64,000 bases of DNA from Listeria farberi (lineage in GTDB: Bacteria > Bacillota > Bacilli > Lactobacillales > Listeriaceae): the NCBI RefSeq assembly GCF_014229245.1, contig NZ_JAARZJ010000013.1:38377-102376 (forward strand). Reading direction: 5' to 3'. The translations under genes and the position numbers were made by a program. Below are positions 35,080 to 50,192 of this stretch, one piece after another (position 1 is the first letter of the stretch; every line of letters starts with the position of its first letter). Under the pieces are notes generated by a model. It searched no databases and was not told the origin of the DNA. It saw only the letters and a program-made list of their open reading frames with translations.

Positions 35080-35187
35080 TGGACTTGATTTCTGCAAATC
35101 TCGTCTGTTAATTTAACTTAGTCAAACACACACACTCGAAAAACAAAAACCGCCATTTATCCCATTTTGGCGGTTTTTGTTTTTTTA
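35080..35187 (+). ncRNA. Candidate small RNA with terminator
   Basis: A plus-strand promoter-like element (TTGACC at 35045-35050, 17 bases, extended -10 TGGTTAAAT at 35065-35073) is followed after about 110 bases by a perfect hairpin CAAAAACCGCCA / TGGCGGTTTTTG (35144-35179) and a TTTTTTT run. The loop contains TTATCCCATT, a UCCC motif like the one Listeria LhrC-type RNAs use to bind mRNA. The hairpin is also the terminator of the convergent methyltransferase gene, so the plus-strand transcript is a hypothesis. Confidence 0.4.
35144..35187 (-). terminator. Terminator after the 23S rRNA methyltransferase gene
   Basis: The stem CAAAAACCGCCA / TGGCGGTTTTTG ends 6 bases before the methyltransferase stop codon and is followed on the minus strand by TTTTTGTTTTT. 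Symmetric T runs make it work in both directions. Confidence 0.9.
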
Positions 35188-36546
35188 TTTTAAATTTAAA
35201 ACGGTCACAGCTTCAATATGGGTCGTCATTGGAAACATATCTACAGGTTGTACTTTCTTCGCTTCATAACCGCCTTCTGTTAATATTTTCATATCTCGAG
35301 CTAGTGTTCCTGGATTACAAGAAACATAAACAACCTTTTTCGGTTTCATTGCAAGGATTGTGTCAAGGAGTGTTTCGTCGCAACCTTTTCTCGGTGGGTC
35401 AACTACTAAAACATCTGCTACGATACCATTTTTATACCACTGAGGAATAACTTCTTCTGCTTTACCTGTTTCAAAGGTTGTATTCGTTAGGTTATTTAAT
35501 TTCGCATTTGCACGGGCATCTTGAATAGCTTGGTCAACAATTTCAACCCCATAAACATGTTTTGCTTTTTTAGCAAGACAAAGCGAAATGGAGCCAATTC
35601 CACAATATGCATCAATCACAGTTTCTTCACCAGTTAATTCTGCAGAATCAATAGCTTGTTGATACAAAACCTCTGTTTGCAAAGGATTTACTTGATAAAA
35701 AGAACGTGCGGAAATGGCAAACTTAATACCATGAATCGTATCTTCAATAATATCTTTTCCCCAAAGTGTTTTTGTGCGATCACCGAAAATTACATTTGTT
35801 TTTTGTGGATTAATATTTTGAACGATGGAATGTACTTCTAATTGATTCGTTAAATCATGCATAATTTCCGCTTTAAAAGGGAGACGCTCTTTCGTCGTTA
35901 CAAGGACAATCATTAATTGCCCTGTAGTATGTGCAAACCTAGTCATAATATGGCGGATATCACCTTTACCCGTTTTTTCATCATAAGGTTCCGTACCATA
36001 TTTAGCCAGAATTTCTCTTGTTTTTTGAACAGCGAGATCTCCTTTTTCATTATGAATTAGACAGGTTGACATATCAATAATATCATGACTTCTTTTTTGA
36101 TAAAAACCAGCTGTTAATTTCCCATTCACAAAGCCAACTGGGACTTGTGATTTATTACGGTAACGCCACGGATTTTCCATACCAAGGGTTTCTGGTACTT
36201 CTACGCTTAATTTACCAATACGTTTCATCGTTTCTTCTACTTGATTTCGTTTAAAAGCTAATTGTCCGCTGTAACTCAAATGTTGTAAACTACAACCGCC
36301 ACATTTTGAATAAACGGCACAAGGTGGTTCAACACGTTCAGTACTAACAACTTCAATAGTTTCCATCCGTGCAAAGCCGTAATTTTTATTTAATTTAGTA
36401 ATTTTTGCTCTCACTTTTTCTCCGGGCAGTGCATTTGGAATGAAAAGTGGGTAGCCATCAATCTTGCCTACACCACTACCATCATGTGTTAAATCTTCAA
36501 TAGTTAGTTCAACAAATTGATTCTTTTTTAAAAGGGATACTTCCAA
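35185..36546 (-). CDS. rlmCD: 23S rRNA (uracil-C5)-methyltransferase, RlmCD type
   Basis: A 453-residue SAM-dependent methyltransferase of the RumA/TrmA family. N-terminal TRAM domain for RNA binding, then four Cys that would bind an Fe-S cluster (CAVYSKCGGC and a later Cys), a SAM loop VIDAYCGIGS, and the catalytic Cys in VYVSCNPGTLARD. Such enzymes methylate U747 and U1939 of 23S rRNA in Gram-positives, hence RlmCD. Start is TTG at 36546 behind GAGGAG. It lies 23 bases downstream of the unknown anchored protein in the same direction, likely cotranscribed. Confidence 0.92.
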   Translation of the reverse strand: MEVSLLKKNQFVELTIEDLTHDGSGVGKIDGYPLFIPNALPGEKVRAKITKLNKNYGFARMETIEVVSTERVEPPCAVYSKCGGCSLQHLSYSGQLAFKRNQVEETMKRIGKLSVEVPETLGMENPWRYRNKSQVPVGFVNGKLTAGFYQKRSHDIIDMSTCLIHNEKGDLAVQKTREILAKYGTEPYDEKTGKGDIRHIMTRFAHTTGQLMIVLVTTKERLPFKAEIMHDLTNQLEVHSIVQNINPQKTNVIFGDRTKTLWGKDIIEDTIHGIKFAISARSFYQVNPLQTEVLYQQAIDSAELTGEETVIDAYCGIGSISLCLAKKAKHVYGVEIVDQAIQDARANAKLNNLTNTTFETGKAEEVIPQWYKNGIVADVLVVDPPRKGCDETLLDTILAMKPKKVVYVSCNPGTLARDMKILTEGGYEAKKVQPVDMFPMTTHIEAVTVLNLK

Positions 36547-36569
36547 AGTCCCTTGCTCCTCTCTTTGCT

Positions 36570-37331
36570 TTACTTAATAATGTACTCGATGCCGATTGGT
36601 TCTGTGATAGTGGCTTCTTTTTGGTCTTTAAATATAAGCATCGTATTTTTTTGCAAAGTAAAATCATATATAAATGATTTTGGATAAATCATTACATTCT
36701 TTTGAGCGCTTAAATTCTTTGTATTGTCATTTATCGTTATTTCATCAGGAATTTTATTGCTAAAAATATTTGCAGCTACTTCGGCATCTTTGCTTGAGTA
36801 AGCCGTTTCAAGGGTTAATTTAATATCGTTTTTATTGGTCGTTTCTACTTTTATAGCTTTTGGTCCTGTTTCAATCGTTCGTTCGCCACTTTTAATTTCG
36901 TAATTAGCAAGCTTTTTTTGGATAGTAGTTGTTGGATAGCGATATTTTGTATTAGTAATATATTCTGAAACTTTTTTTGCATCAATACGAAGACGATATG
37001 CTTTCATTTCTTTGTAGCGATTATTAGAAGAAGCTAATTTATTTAAAATTTCAGGATTAGTTGTGGCTATAATTAAATCACCATTTTTAGCGATTGTGGC
37101 CTCTGTACTGGGAGATGGGATAGACAAAAATACATTATCTTCTAAGGGAATTTGCATTTGGTCATTTACCCATACTTTATTACTTTCAATTAATTCCGTT
37201 TTACTTACTGTTGGAGCTTGTTCTTCGGCATCAACTCGCCAGAAGAAGAATATAGCCGTTGCGATAGTAATGATAAGAATAAGAATAGCTATTATCATAA
37301 TGAATTTTTTTAATACATATCCACTTGTCAT
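36570..37331 (-). CDS. Membrane-anchored extracellular protein of unknown function
   Basis: A 253-residue protein with one N-terminal membrane helix (about residues 8-31) and no lipobox or cleavage signal, so the rest lies outside the cell. The outer part is Lys/Asn/Thr-rich beta-like sequence. I recognise no domain. ATG follows GAGGTG. It is expressed from its own promoter and probably together with the rRNA methyltransferase downstream. Confidence 0.82.
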   Translation of the reverse strand: MTSGYVLKKFIMIIAILILIITIATAIFFFWRVDAEEQAPTVSKTELIESNKVWVNDQMQIPLEDNVFLSIPSPSTEATIAKNGDLIIATTNPEILNKLASSNNRYKEMKAYRLRIDAKKVSEYITNTKYRYPTTTIQKKLANYEIKSGERTIETGPKAIKVETTNKNDIKLTLETAYSSKDAEVAANIFSNKIPDEITINDNTKNLSAQKNVMIYPKSFIYDFTLQKNTMLIFKDQKEATITEPIGIEYIIK

Positions 37332-37364
37332 ATCGCTTTCACCTCATTTCATGTCAGAATACCT

Positions 37365-37393
37365 ATTATACTTGTTTTGTTCAAATAAGACAA
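37365..37393 (-). promoter_or_regulatory. Promoter of the anchored-protein / rlmCD unit
   Basis: Minus strand: -35 TTGTCT (37388-37393), 17-base spacer, -10 TATAAT (37365-37370). Confidence 0.82.
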
Positions 37394-37452
37394 ATATCTA
37401 ACAATAATTACATCCTTCTTACTATGTTGCAGTTAGGACATTTAGGCTAAAG

Positions 37453-37480
37453 AAAAAAACTACCATGTTGGGCAGTTTTA
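37453..37480 (-). terminator. Terminator after dgkB
   Basis: AAAACTGCC / GGTAGTTTT with a 6-base loop and one A-C mismatch, followed by a T run on the minus strand. Overlaps the last bases of dgkB. Confidence 0.78.
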
Positions 37481-38410
37481 GTTATTTTCTTTTATAAATA
37501 AATCGGTTGCTGGTATATCATCTACACTCGCAAAAAATTCAATATGTTGTTTCAAATTGCGGAATGCCATTGGCGTTTCCCCACCAAGCTCTCCGTCAAG
37601 GTTAATTAACATTTTGTCTTCAGAGTGTACAATTACTGTTTCTGATTTCACATAAATAACGTTTGGTTCTTTAATATGATCTCCTCTAAGTGCCAGAGTA
37701 ACTAAGCGAATAAATTCTGCTAAATTCACTTTTTTGACGATGATGAGCGAAAACTTACCATCATCTAACTTGGCATCAGGGGCAATTTTTTCAAAGCCTC
37801 CGATAGAATTGGTTAAACCTAAAAGAAAAAACATGACTTCCCCTTCAAAGACACCTTGATCATATTCTACTTTTACTTTAGTAGCTTTCAAAGAAGGTAG
37901 CATTTCAATTCCTTTTAAATAATAAGCTAATTGTCCAAGCATCGTTTTTAATCGACTGGGGACATCATATGTGAGCTCTGTGAGTCTACCCCCGCCGCCA
38001 ATATTAATAAAATAAGTATCATTTGCTTTACCTATATCCATTGCTACACTTTGACCAGCTGCTATAATCTTCGTTGCTTTTATCACGTCTCTAGGAACAT
38101 GTAAGGCTCTTGCAAAATCATTCGTTGTTCCTGTTGGAATAATCCCCACTTTTGGTCGATATTCTTTTTCGGCAATACCGTTAATGACTTCATTAATGGT
38201 TCCGTCTCCGCCTGCCGCTACAACTAAATCAAATCGATTTCTTACAGCTTCTTCCGCAGCATGTTTAGCGTCATCTGGTTCTGCAGTTGTTGCGTGGGCA
38301 GATGTTACGTAGCCTGCTTGCTCTAATATCGAAAGGACATCTGCGAGATTTTTCTTAATAATTTCTCTTCCAGATGTGGGATTATAAATAACTCGAGCGT
38401 GTTTTTGCAT
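37478..38410 (-). CDS. dgkB: Diacylglycerol kinase
   Basis: A 310-residue lipid kinase that returns diacylglycerol, a by-product of lipoteichoic acid synthesis, to phosphatidic acid. The DAGK catalytic domain begins at once (ARVIYNPTSGRE), with the phosphate/nucleotide loop AAGGDGTINEVING near residue 65 and the conserved IGIIPTGTTNDFAR. ATG at 38410 has GGAGAGG upstream; a longer frame starts 7 codons earlier. Downstream of gatB but with its own -10 (extended TGCTATAAT near 38482-38487). Confidence 0.95.
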   Translation of the reverse strand: MQKHARVIYNPTSGREIIKKNLADVLSILEQAGYVTSAHATTAEPDDAKHAAEEAVRNRFDLVVAAGGDGTINEVINGIAEKEYRPKVGIIPTGTTNDFARALHVPRDVIKATKIIAAGQSVAMDIGKANDTYFINIGGGGRLTELTYDVPSRLKTMLGQLAYYLKGIEMLPSLKATKVKVEYDQGVFEGEVMFFLLGLTNSIGGFEKIAPDAKLDDGKFSLIIVKKVNLAEFIRLVTLALRGDHIKEPNVIYVKSETVIVHSEDKMLINLDGELGGETPMAFRNLKQHIEFFASVDDIPATDLFIKENN

Positions 38411-38513
38411 TATGTTCGTCCTCTCCTTCATTCAAACAGCGTTGTTCAAAAGAAAAGCGCGTTTTGACACATGATAGTAATATTATAGCAAATTTCGCTA
38501 TAAATTCCTAATA

Positions 38514-38545
38514 AATAAAGCAGTGAAGCGAAAAGCCCCACTGCT
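38514..38545 (-). terminator. Terminator after gatB
   Basis: Stem AGCAGTG / CACTGCT around a GC-containing 13-base loop, with only TTATTTATT behind it on the minus strand. A moderate terminator or 3' stabiliser between gatB and dgkB. Confidence 0.65.
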
Positions 38546-38551
38546 CATAGT

Positions 38552-39982
38552 TTAACGTTTGTTCATTTCTTCAAGTAATAGTTTATTAACCATTGGTGGA
38601 TTTGCTTGGCCTTTTGTTGCTTTCATTACTTGACCAACTAAGAACCCAACGGCACGGTCTTTTCCATTTTTAAAGTCAACAATCGATTGCTCATTGTTAT
38701 CTAAAATTTCGCTAATGATTGTGCGTAAAGCTCCTTCATCGGAAATTTGAACAAGTCCTTTATCTTTGACAACTTGCTCTGCTTCGCCACCATTTTGCGC
38801 TAATTCGCGGAAAACTTTTTTAGCAATTTTAGATGAAATAGTACCTGCTTCGATTAATTTAATCATGCCTGCAAGATTTTCAGGAGTTAGTCCTGTTTCA
38901 TGAAGTTCTTTTTGTTCGGCATTTAAATAGGCGGAAACTTCGCCCATCAACCAGTTAGAAGCTTGTTTAGCGTCCGCTCCAGCAGTAAGAGTTGCCTCAA
39001 AGAAATCAGACATTTCTTTTGTTAGCGTTAGAACCATCGCATCATATGCTGGTAGACCAAGATCATTAATATAACGAATTTGGCGTTTGTCGGGAAGTTC
39101 AGGAATTTCTGCACGAATGCGTTCTTTCCATGCTTCATCAATAAATAAGTCTACTAAATCTGGCTCAGGGAAATAACGATAATCGTCGGAACCCTCTTTA
39201 ATACGCATCAAGGAAGTTTTTCCAGTTGCTTCTTCAAAACGGCGTGTTTCTTGTTCGATAATGCCACCAGACTTAAGTACTTCAGCTTGGCGTTTTTCTT
39301 CATATTCAATACCTTTACGCACATTGTTAAATGAATTCAGGTTTTTTAGTTCCGTTTTCACACCAAATTCTTCTTGACCAATTGGACGAATAGAAATGTT
39401 GGCGTCACAGCGCATGGAACCTTCTTCCATTTTCACATCGGATACGCCAGTGTATTGAATAATAGATTTTAGTTTTTCCAAGTATGCATAAGCTTCTTCT
39501 GCAGAACGAATGTCTGGTTCAGAAACGATTTCGATGAGCGGTGTTCCTTGGCGGTTAATATCCACTAAAGAATAACCGTGCGATGTATGCGTATTTTTCC
39601 CTGCATCTTCTTCTAAATGAAGACGAGTAATACCGATTTTTTTCTTTTTACCCCCAACTTCGATTTCAATCCAGCCATGTTCGCCAATTGGTTTATCGAA
39701 CTGGGAAATTTGGTATGCTTTCGGATTATCAGGGTAAAAATAGTTTTTACGGTCGAATTTTGTATGTTCAGCAATCTCGCAGTTGATTGCCATGGCTGCT
39801 TTCATACCATATTCGACAGCGCGTTTATTTAAAACTGGTAAAACACCTGGCATTCCTAAGTCTACCACGGTTGTATTTGTATTTGGTTCTGCTCCAAAAT
39901 GAGCTGGCGCAGAAGAAAATATTTTTGAATTGGTTTTTAACTCTACGTGAACCTCAAGTCCAATAACTGTTTCAAAATTCAT
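38552..39982 (-). CDS. gatB: Asp-tRNA(Asn)/Glu-tRNA(Gln) amidotransferase subunit B
   Basis: A 476-residue subunit of GatCAB that recognises and phosphorylates the misacylated tRNA. N-terminal kinase domain with the family signature (GLEVHVEL at residue 7, then the cradle region [12 protein letters not shown]), helical middle, YqeY-like tail from about residue 410. ATG follows AGGAGG. It follows gatA by 11 bases. Required because these bacteria lack glutaminyl-tRNA synthetase. Confidence 0.97.
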   Translation of the reverse strand: MNFETVIGLEVHVELKTNSKIFSSAPAHFGAEPNTNTTVVDLGMPGVLPVLNKRAVEYGMKAAMAINCEIAEHTKFDRKNYFYPDNPKAYQISQFDKPIGEHGWIEIEVGGKKKKIGITRLHLEEDAGKNTHTSHGYSLVDINRQGTPLIEIVSEPDIRSAEEAYAYLEKLKSIIQYTGVSDVKMEEGSMRCDANISIRPIGQEEFGVKTELKNLNSFNNVRKGIEYEEKRQAEVLKSGGIIEQETRRFEEATGKTSLMRIKEGSDDYRYFPEPDLVDLFIDEAWKERIRAEIPELPDKRQIRYINDLGLPAYDAMVLTLTKEMSDFFEATLTAGADAKQASNWLMGEVSAYLNAEQKELHETGLTPENLAGMIKLIEAGTISSKIAKKVFRELAQNGGEAEQVVKDKGLVQISDEGALRTIISEILDNNEQSIVDFKNGKDRAVGFLVGQVMKATKGQANPPMVNKLLLEEMNKR

Positions 39983-39993
39983 TGCTACGCCTC

Positions 39994-41445
39994 CTATAAG
40001 TTTGGTTTTTCTTTATGGAATGTTGTTTCTTGTTCAAATGCGTGCGCTACTTTGTATAATAATGATTCTTCAAAGTAGTTACCGATAATTTGTAATCCTA
40101 CTGGTAAGCCATCTGAGAATCCACATGGAATAGAAATAGCTGGCACACCTGCTAAGTTAATCGGAACAGTTAAAATATCATTGGAGTACATTGTAATCGG
40201 ATCATTAATCATACCGTCAATTTTAAAAGCTGTTGTCGGAGAACTTGGTCCGATAATAACATCGTAGTTTTCAAATACATTAACAAAATCTTGTTTAATT
40301 AATGTACGAGCTTGTTGCGCTTTTTTATAGTAAGCATCATAGTAACCCGAACTTAATGCATATGTTCCAAGCATAATACGACGTTTTACTTCATCTCCAA
40401 AGCCTTCAGAACGCGTTTTTGTGTAAAGTTCTTCTAAAGTAGTCGCGTTTGGAGAACGGTACCCGTAACGAACGCCGTCAAAACGAGAAAGGTTAGAAGA
40501 AGCTTCACTAGATGCTAAAATATAATAACTTGCTACACCGTATTCAGAATGTGGTAAAGAAACTTCATCCCAAGTAGCACCAAGTTTTTCGAGTGTTTTA
40601 AGTGCATCTAATACTGCTTGTTTGACACCAGGATCAACACCTTCACCAAGATATTCTTTTGGAACACCAATGCGTAGGCCTTTAATATCCCCAGTTAAGC
40701 TATCTGAGAAGCGTTCTACTGGTTGATTGATGGAAGTAGAATCATTCGCATCTAAACCAGAAATCGCTTCTAGTAAATACGCATTATCTGCTACGTTTTT
40801 TGTAATTGGGCCAATTTGGTCTAAAGAAGACGCAAAGGCAATTAAACCGAAACGAGATACACGGCCATATGTAGGTTTCATTCCGACTACCCCACAAAAA
40901 GCTGCTGGTTGACGGATAGATCCACCAGTATCACTACCAAGCGAGAATAATACTTCGCCTGCTGCAACTGCGGATGCACTGCCACCTGAAGAGCCACCAG
41001 GAACTCTGGATAAATCCCATGGGTTATGTGTTTTGTGAAAATACGATGTTTCTGTAGAAGATCCCATCGCAAATTCATCCATGTTTAATTTTCCGATATT
41101 AATTGTTTGCGCCTTTTTTAATTTAGAAACAACGGTCGCATCATAAATCGGGTCGAAGTTTTCTAAAATTTTACTTGCTGCTGTTGTACGCAAGTTTTTT
41201 GTTACGATGTTATCTTTAATCCCGATTGGAAGCCCTGCAAGCATGTTGTTAGGATCTATGCCAGCATCTCCAAGCTCTTCTGCTACACCAAATGCTGCCT
41301 CTTTATTTAAAGTAATAAAAGAACCAACTTTGTCCTCTACAGATTCAATTCGGTTGAAAGATTCTGATACTAAATCAAATGGTGAAATCTCTTTTTTTAC
41401 TAATTTATCATGTAATTCTTTTACTGAAAAATCAAATAAGCCCAA
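39994..41445 (-). CDS. gatA: Asp-tRNA(Asn)/Glu-tRNA(Gln) amidotransferase subunit A
   Basis: A 483-residue amidase-signature enzyme that frees ammonia from glutamine. The catalytic triad fits Lys in GIKDN (about residue 77-80), cis-Ser in PGGSSGGSA and nucleophile Ser in [14 protein letters not shown] start at 41445 behind AAGGAGG. Normal length. Middle gene of gatC-gatA-gatB. Confidence 0.97.
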   Translation of the reverse strand: MGLFDFSVKELHDKLVKKEISPFDLVSESFNRIESVEDKVGSFITLNKEAAFGVAEELGDAGIDPNNMLAGLPIGIKDNIVTKNLRTTAASKILENFDPIYDATVVSKLKKAQTINIGKLNMDEFAMGSSTETSYFHKTHNPWDLSRVPGGSSGGSASAVAAGEVLFSLGSDTGGSIRQPAAFCGVVGMKPTYGRVSRFGLIAFASSLDQIGPITKNVADNAYLLEAISGLDANDSTSINQPVERFSDSLTGDIKGLRIGVPKEYLGEGVDPGVKQAVLDALKTLEKLGATWDEVSLPHSEYGVASYYILASSEASSNLSRFDGVRYGYRSPNATTLEELYTKTRSEGFGDEVKRRIMLGTYALSSGYYDAYYKKAQQARTLIKQDFVNVFENYDVIIGPSSPTTAFKIDGMINDPITMYSNDILTVPINLAGVPAISIPCGFSDGLPVGLQIIGNYFEESLLYKVAHAFEQETTFHKEKPNL

Positions 41446-41468
41446 AATATTTTCCCTCCTTAACGTGT

Positions 41469-41762
41469 TTATTGTTCCATAATTGTAGGTACCTTGAACA
41501 TGCCGTCTTGCTCATCTGGCGCATTTTTCAGTACTTCTTTACGATCTAATCCTTTTGTTGCCACATCTTCACGTAACACGTTCGATACGTCGATTGCATG
41601 GCTGGTAGGTTCTACATTCGTTGTATCTAAAGTATTTAATTGCTCTACTAGCTCAATAATTTTACCGAGCTGACCCGCAAAAGCAGTTGCTTCTGTTTCT
41701 GAAACTTCTAACTTGGCAAGATTTGCTACTTTTTCTACTGTTTCTTTGGATATATTTGACAA
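41469..41762 (-). CDS. gatC: Asp-tRNA(Asn)/Glu-tRNA(Gln) amidotransferase subunit C
   Basis: A 97-residue stabilising subunit that wraps around GatA: the sequence has the family's N-terminal helix ([14 protein letters not shown]) and the linker LREDVA. TTG start at 41762 with AAGGAGG 7 bases upstream. First gene of the gatCAB unit. Confidence 0.95.
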   Translation of the reverse strand: MSNISKETVEKVANLAKLEVSETEATAFAGQLGKIIELVEQLNTLDTTNVEPTSHAIDVSNVLREDVATKGLDRKEVLKNAPDEQDGMFKVPTIMEQ

Positions 41763-41886
41763 AATGCCATCCTCCTTTTTAGTGGTACTTTCTACGCGAT
41801 AGTACTTCCCGCCTGTTAAAAATGGGAAGAACTGTCCTCTCCTGCATAATTATACAACAGGAAAGAACAATTCGCATTGATTTTTA
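41763..41886 (-). promoter_or_regulatory. gatC leader and putative promoter
   Basis: The 124-base gap holds a TATAAT (41849-41854, minus strand) flanked by a TCCTG/CAGGA dyad, without a convincing -35, and a small 6-bp stem CTTCCC/GGGAAG in the leader. Readthrough from camS is also possible. Confidence 0.4.
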
Positions 41887-47239
<5,353 letters not shown>

Positions 47240-47273
47240 TTTCCTATACACCACCATACAAACATTTGTTCTT

Positions 47274-47301
47274 ATTTTATCATACTACACTTTATAATCA
47301 A
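47274..47301 (-). promoter_or_regulatory. Promoter of the pcrA-ligA-camS unit
   Basis: Minus strand: -35 TTGATT (47296-47301), 16-base spacer, extended -10 TGATAAAAT (TAAAAT at 47274-47279). The -35 overlaps the pcrB stop. Confidence 0.7.
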
Positions 47302-47975
47302 ACCGTTTTCTTTCCAAAAATAGTTGCGGTTTCTAGTGCTTTTTCTAAATCCTCATAAATAATATTGCCCACAATAATCGTATCCGCGTACTTTGCCATT
47401 TCAGCAGCTTGCTCTTTGGAACGGATTCCCCCACCATACCAAAAATCGGTGTCGCTTAAAACTTCACTTACTTTTCTTACTGCTTCCGGATCGCCGTACA
47501 TACCGCTATATTCAACATAAAAAATCGGCAGATGAAATATATTCTCTGCTAATCTCGCATAAGCAACAATATCTTCATCCGTTAAATCTGTTTTTGCTTC
47601 TGTTAAACGGGCAACTTTTGCGTCTTTATTTAAAATAACATAACCTTCTGATGTGACTCGCTTCCAAGGAATAAAATCCCCTAGTTCCTTGATTAAATCT
47701 TTGTGTAAACCATGCGTCCATTTACTATTTTCTGTATTTAATACGACTGGAATTAAAAAATGTTCTGCTTCAGGCAAAATCATGGATTCATCGCTTACTT
47801 CAAGGAAAATCGGTAAATCTGTTTCAGCTAATAATTCGTACAAATTTTCGACTGCTTCTATTTCTAAATTATCTGTCCCTCCAATGATAAATCCATCGGT
47901 TCCAGAATGAATGAGCTTTGTGACACTATTATGAGGTAAATTCTTTGCTGGGTCTAACTTGAATAAATGCTTCAT
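47298..47975 (-). CDS. pcrB: PcrB-type heptaprenylglyceryl phosphate synthase
   Basis: A 225-residue TIM-barrel prenyltransferase that joins heptaprenyl diphosphate to sn-glycerol-1-phosphate. Phosphate-binding loop GGGIRSKEQA and the Glu/Asp pocket region SGTDGFIIGGT are visible. ATG at 47975 behind GGAGAAG; a longer frame is four codons earlier. Normal length. Upstream of pcrA as in Bacillus. Promoter: extended -10 TGCTATAAT near 48012-48017. Confidence 0.92.
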   Translation of the reverse strand: MKHLFKLDPAKNLPHNSVTKLIHSGTDGFIIGGTDNLEIEAVENLYELLAETDLPIFLEVSDESMILPEAEHFLIPVVLNTENSKWTHGLHKDLIKELGDFIPWKRVTSEGYVILNKDAKVARLTEAKTDLTDEDIVAYARLAENIFHLPIFYVEYSGMYGDPEAVRKVSEVLSDTDFWYGGGIRSKEQAAEMAKYADTIIVGNIIYEDLEKALETATIFGKKTV

Positions 47976-48091
47976 TTGCTTCTCCAATTCTTCTCTATAA
48001 TGGGATATCTTATTATAGCATTAGTTACATTTCATCGCACCCTTACAATAGGAAATTTTAACTTTTTTTAAGCTTTTTTTACGACTTCTTG

Positions 48092-48120
48092 TTGGGATAG
48101 CTTTTATTTTATGGTATGAT
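48092..48120 (+). promoter_or_regulatory. Promoter of the NSS transporter gene
   Basis: -35 TTGGGA (48092-48097), 17-base spacer, extended -10 TGGTATGAT (TATGAT at 48115-48120), divergent from pcrB. Confidence 0.7.
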
Positions 48121-48184
48121 GAGGAAAATTTGATTTTATTAATACTTCTAGAGCACTGACATAGAAAAAGGAAATGGGGATATT

Positions 48185-49540
48185 ATGCAAGAAAACAGAG
48201 AAGAATGGGGCTCAAAAGTCGGGTTTATATTAGCATCCGCTGGGTCCGCAATAGGAATTGGTGCGATTTGGAAACTGCCTTATGTGGCCGCAACTGCAGG
48301 AGGTGGCGCATTTTTCTTATTGTTTTTAATTTTAACCTTACTTGTAGTCATGCCACTTTTGATTGCTGAATTTATGATTGGACGAGGTTCTGGTGGAGAT
48401 GCAGTTCAAGCTTATAAGACGCTCGCCCCCGGAACAAAATGGAACTTACTTGGAAAATTAGGCGTAGTGGGTGCAAGTATTTTATTTTCATTTTATAGTG
48501 TTGTTGGTGGTTGGATTATTACTTATTTAATTAAAACGCTCGCTGGTGGGATTGCCGGAGAAAATCAAGCAAGTTTGCTGCATGATTTTCAAGTGACAAC
48601 AGCTAATCCGTGGATTTCGGTTGGGGCCACCGTTTTCTTTATTTTACTCAATGTAATTGTAATTAGCCGCGGGGTTGTTAGCGGAATTGAAAAAATGAGC
48701 AAGTTTATGATGCCCGCACTTTTTATTTTATTTATAGTTTTAATTATCAGGTCTTTGACACTACCTGGTGCAATGGAAGGTGTCGCATTTTTCTTACGAC
48801 CCGATTTTAGTCATTTTACTGCTCAAACGGTTCTTATTACTCTTGGTCAGGCGTTCTTTTCACTCAGTGTGGGGATTTCGGTGATGGTTACGTATAGTTC
48901 TTATTTGAACCGTTCGACTAGTTTACCTCAGTCAGCGATTTCGGTTTCGCTTATGAATGTGTTTGTTTCGTTACTTGCGGGATTAGCAATTTTCCCAGCG
49001 GCATTTTCGTTTAATATTACGCCAGATGCTGGACCAGGATTGCTATTTGTTATTTTACCCTCGATATTTAATCAAATGCCGTTTGGAATGTTGTTCTTTA
49101 TTATTTTCTTGATTTTATTCTTATTCGCCGCATTAACCTCCAGTTTCTCGATGCTCGAAGCAACTGTTGCGCCACTGATGAATGCTGGCGTTAATCGTAA
49201 AAAAGCGAGTCTTTGGATGGGGCTTGTGATTGTGTTAATGGCAATTCCAAGTGCCCTTAGTTTCGGTGTTTGGAGCGATGTTCAGATTTTTGGACTAAGT
49301 ATTTTTGATGCTGCCGATTATCTTGTGTCGAATATTATCTTGCCAGTTGGTGCTTTATTTATCGCGATTTTTGTTGGTTACCGATTACCTCGTGAGTTGC
49401 TTTTAAAAGAATTTACCACGAGCAGCCATTTTGGCAAAAAGGTTTTTATTATTTGGCTCTTTCTCATTAAATATATTGCACCAATCGCGATTATTTTTGT
49501 CTTCCTATCCGCGACCGGCTTAATTGATTTTCTGTTTTAA
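48185..49540 (+). CDS. Neurotransmitter:sodium symporter family transporter
   Basis: A 451-residue sodium-dependent amino-acid transporter of the LeuT/SNF family, with eleven to twelve membrane helices. The sodium and substrate-binding signature in helix 1 (ASAGSAIGIGAIWKLPY) and the unwound helix 6 region are visible; the GxxGW-type N-terminal WG (EEWGSKVGFILA) is typical. Function in the cell is amino-acid uptake, substrate unknown (tryptophan and tyrosine are common for this family). ATG follows GGGGATATT. Ends at a strong terminator shared with the next gene. Confidence 0.93.
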   Translation: MQENREEWGSKVGFILASAGSAIGIGAIWKLPYVAATAGGGAFFLLFLILTLLVVMPLLIAEFMIGRGSGGDAVQAYKTLAPGTKWNLLGKLGVVGASILFSFYSVVGGWIITYLIKTLAGGIAGENQASLLHDFQVTTANPWISVGATVFFILLNVIVISRGVVSGIEKMSKFMMPALFILFIVLIIRSLTLPGAMEGVAFFLRPDFSHFTAQTVLITLGQAFFSLSVGISVMVTYSSYLNRSTSLPQSAISVSLMNVFVSLLAGLAIFPAAFSFNITPDAGPGLLFVILPSIFNQMPFGMLFFIIFLILFLFAALTSSFSMLEATVAPLMNAGVNRKKASLWMGLVIVLMAIPSALSFGVWSDVQIFGLSIFDAADYLVSNIILPVGALFIAIFVGYRLPRELLLKEFTTSSHFGKKVFIIWLFLIKYIAPIAIIFVFLSATGLIDFLF

Positions 49541-49541
49541 C

Positions 49542-49585
49542 AAAAAAAGCAATCCGCTAATTTTTTTAGCGAGATTGCTTTTTTT
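49542..49585. terminator. Bidirectional terminator between NSS transporter and the small membrane protein
   Basis: Stem AAAAAAGCAATC-CGCTAA / TTAGCG-AGATTGCTTTTTT with T and A tracts on either side, between two convergent genes. Confidence 0.92.
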
Positions 49586-49838
49586 ATATTGCCATCAGTA
49601 CGATACTAGTCACACAAATCAAGATTCCACTTAGGCCAATCGCCGTTCCAATTGCTCGTTTTTCTCTAACATTAGCAAGCGTCGTGAAAATAAAACAAAC
49701 AATAAAGACCCAGTGCCATAGTAAAGAAAAATCAAGCCCAGTGCCAGTGGAAATCATATTAATCACAAAATAAATAACTGCAAGAGCAAGAATAGAGATG
49801 ATTACAATCTGATAGGTTTTACTATTAAACTTTTTCAA
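49584..49838 (-). CDS. Small membrane protein, 84 aa
   Basis: An 84-residue protein with three membrane helices and a positively charged loop (VREKRAIG). No family recognised. TTG start at 49838, close behind yerC (18 bases), so cotranscribed with it. Ends at the terminator shared with the symporter gene. Confidence 0.78.
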   Translation of the reverse strand: MKKFNSKTYQIVIISILALAVIYFVINMISTGTGLDFSLLWHWVFIVCFIFTTLANVREKRAIGTAIGLSGILICVTSIVLMAI

Positions 49839-49856
49839 TATTAATCCCTACCAATC

Positions 49857-50153
49857 TTATTCTGGCTTTGTCATTCTTGAAAACACCACATCGTACATAT
49901 CGTTGCCATAATGAAGTGAACGTTTTACACGTGAAATGGTTGCTGTACTTGCCCCAGTTTCTGATTCAATTACATTATATGTTTTTCCATCATGAAGCAT
50001 TTTTGCTACTTGGAAACGTTGAGCCATGGACTGTATTTCATTCACTGTACAAACATCATCAAAAAAAGCATAACATTCTTCTAAATTCTCGAGCGTTAAA
50101 ATCCCTTGGAAGAATTCATCCAATCCTTGTCCACGCAACTTCTCTATTTGCAT
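49857..50153 (-). CDS. yerC: YerC/TrpR-family DNA-binding protein
   Basis: A 98-residue helix-turn-helix protein related to TrpR (YerC/YecD type), with the recognition segment TYNVIESETGASTATISRVKRSL. ATG at 50153 has TTTGGAGG 8 bases upstream; a longer frame starts 13 codons earlier. In Bacillus the yerC gene also lies by the pcrB-pur region. Target promoters unknown. First gene of a two-gene unit with the small membrane protein. Confidence 0.88.
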   Translation of the reverse strand: MQIEKLRGQGLDEFFQGILTLENLEECYAFFDDVCTVNEIQSMAQRFQVAKMLHDGKTYNVIESETGASTATISRVKRSLHYGNDMYDVVFSRMTKPE

Positions 50154-50192
50154 ATCTTTACCTCCAAATAATCTCATATATCCTACTTTCAT

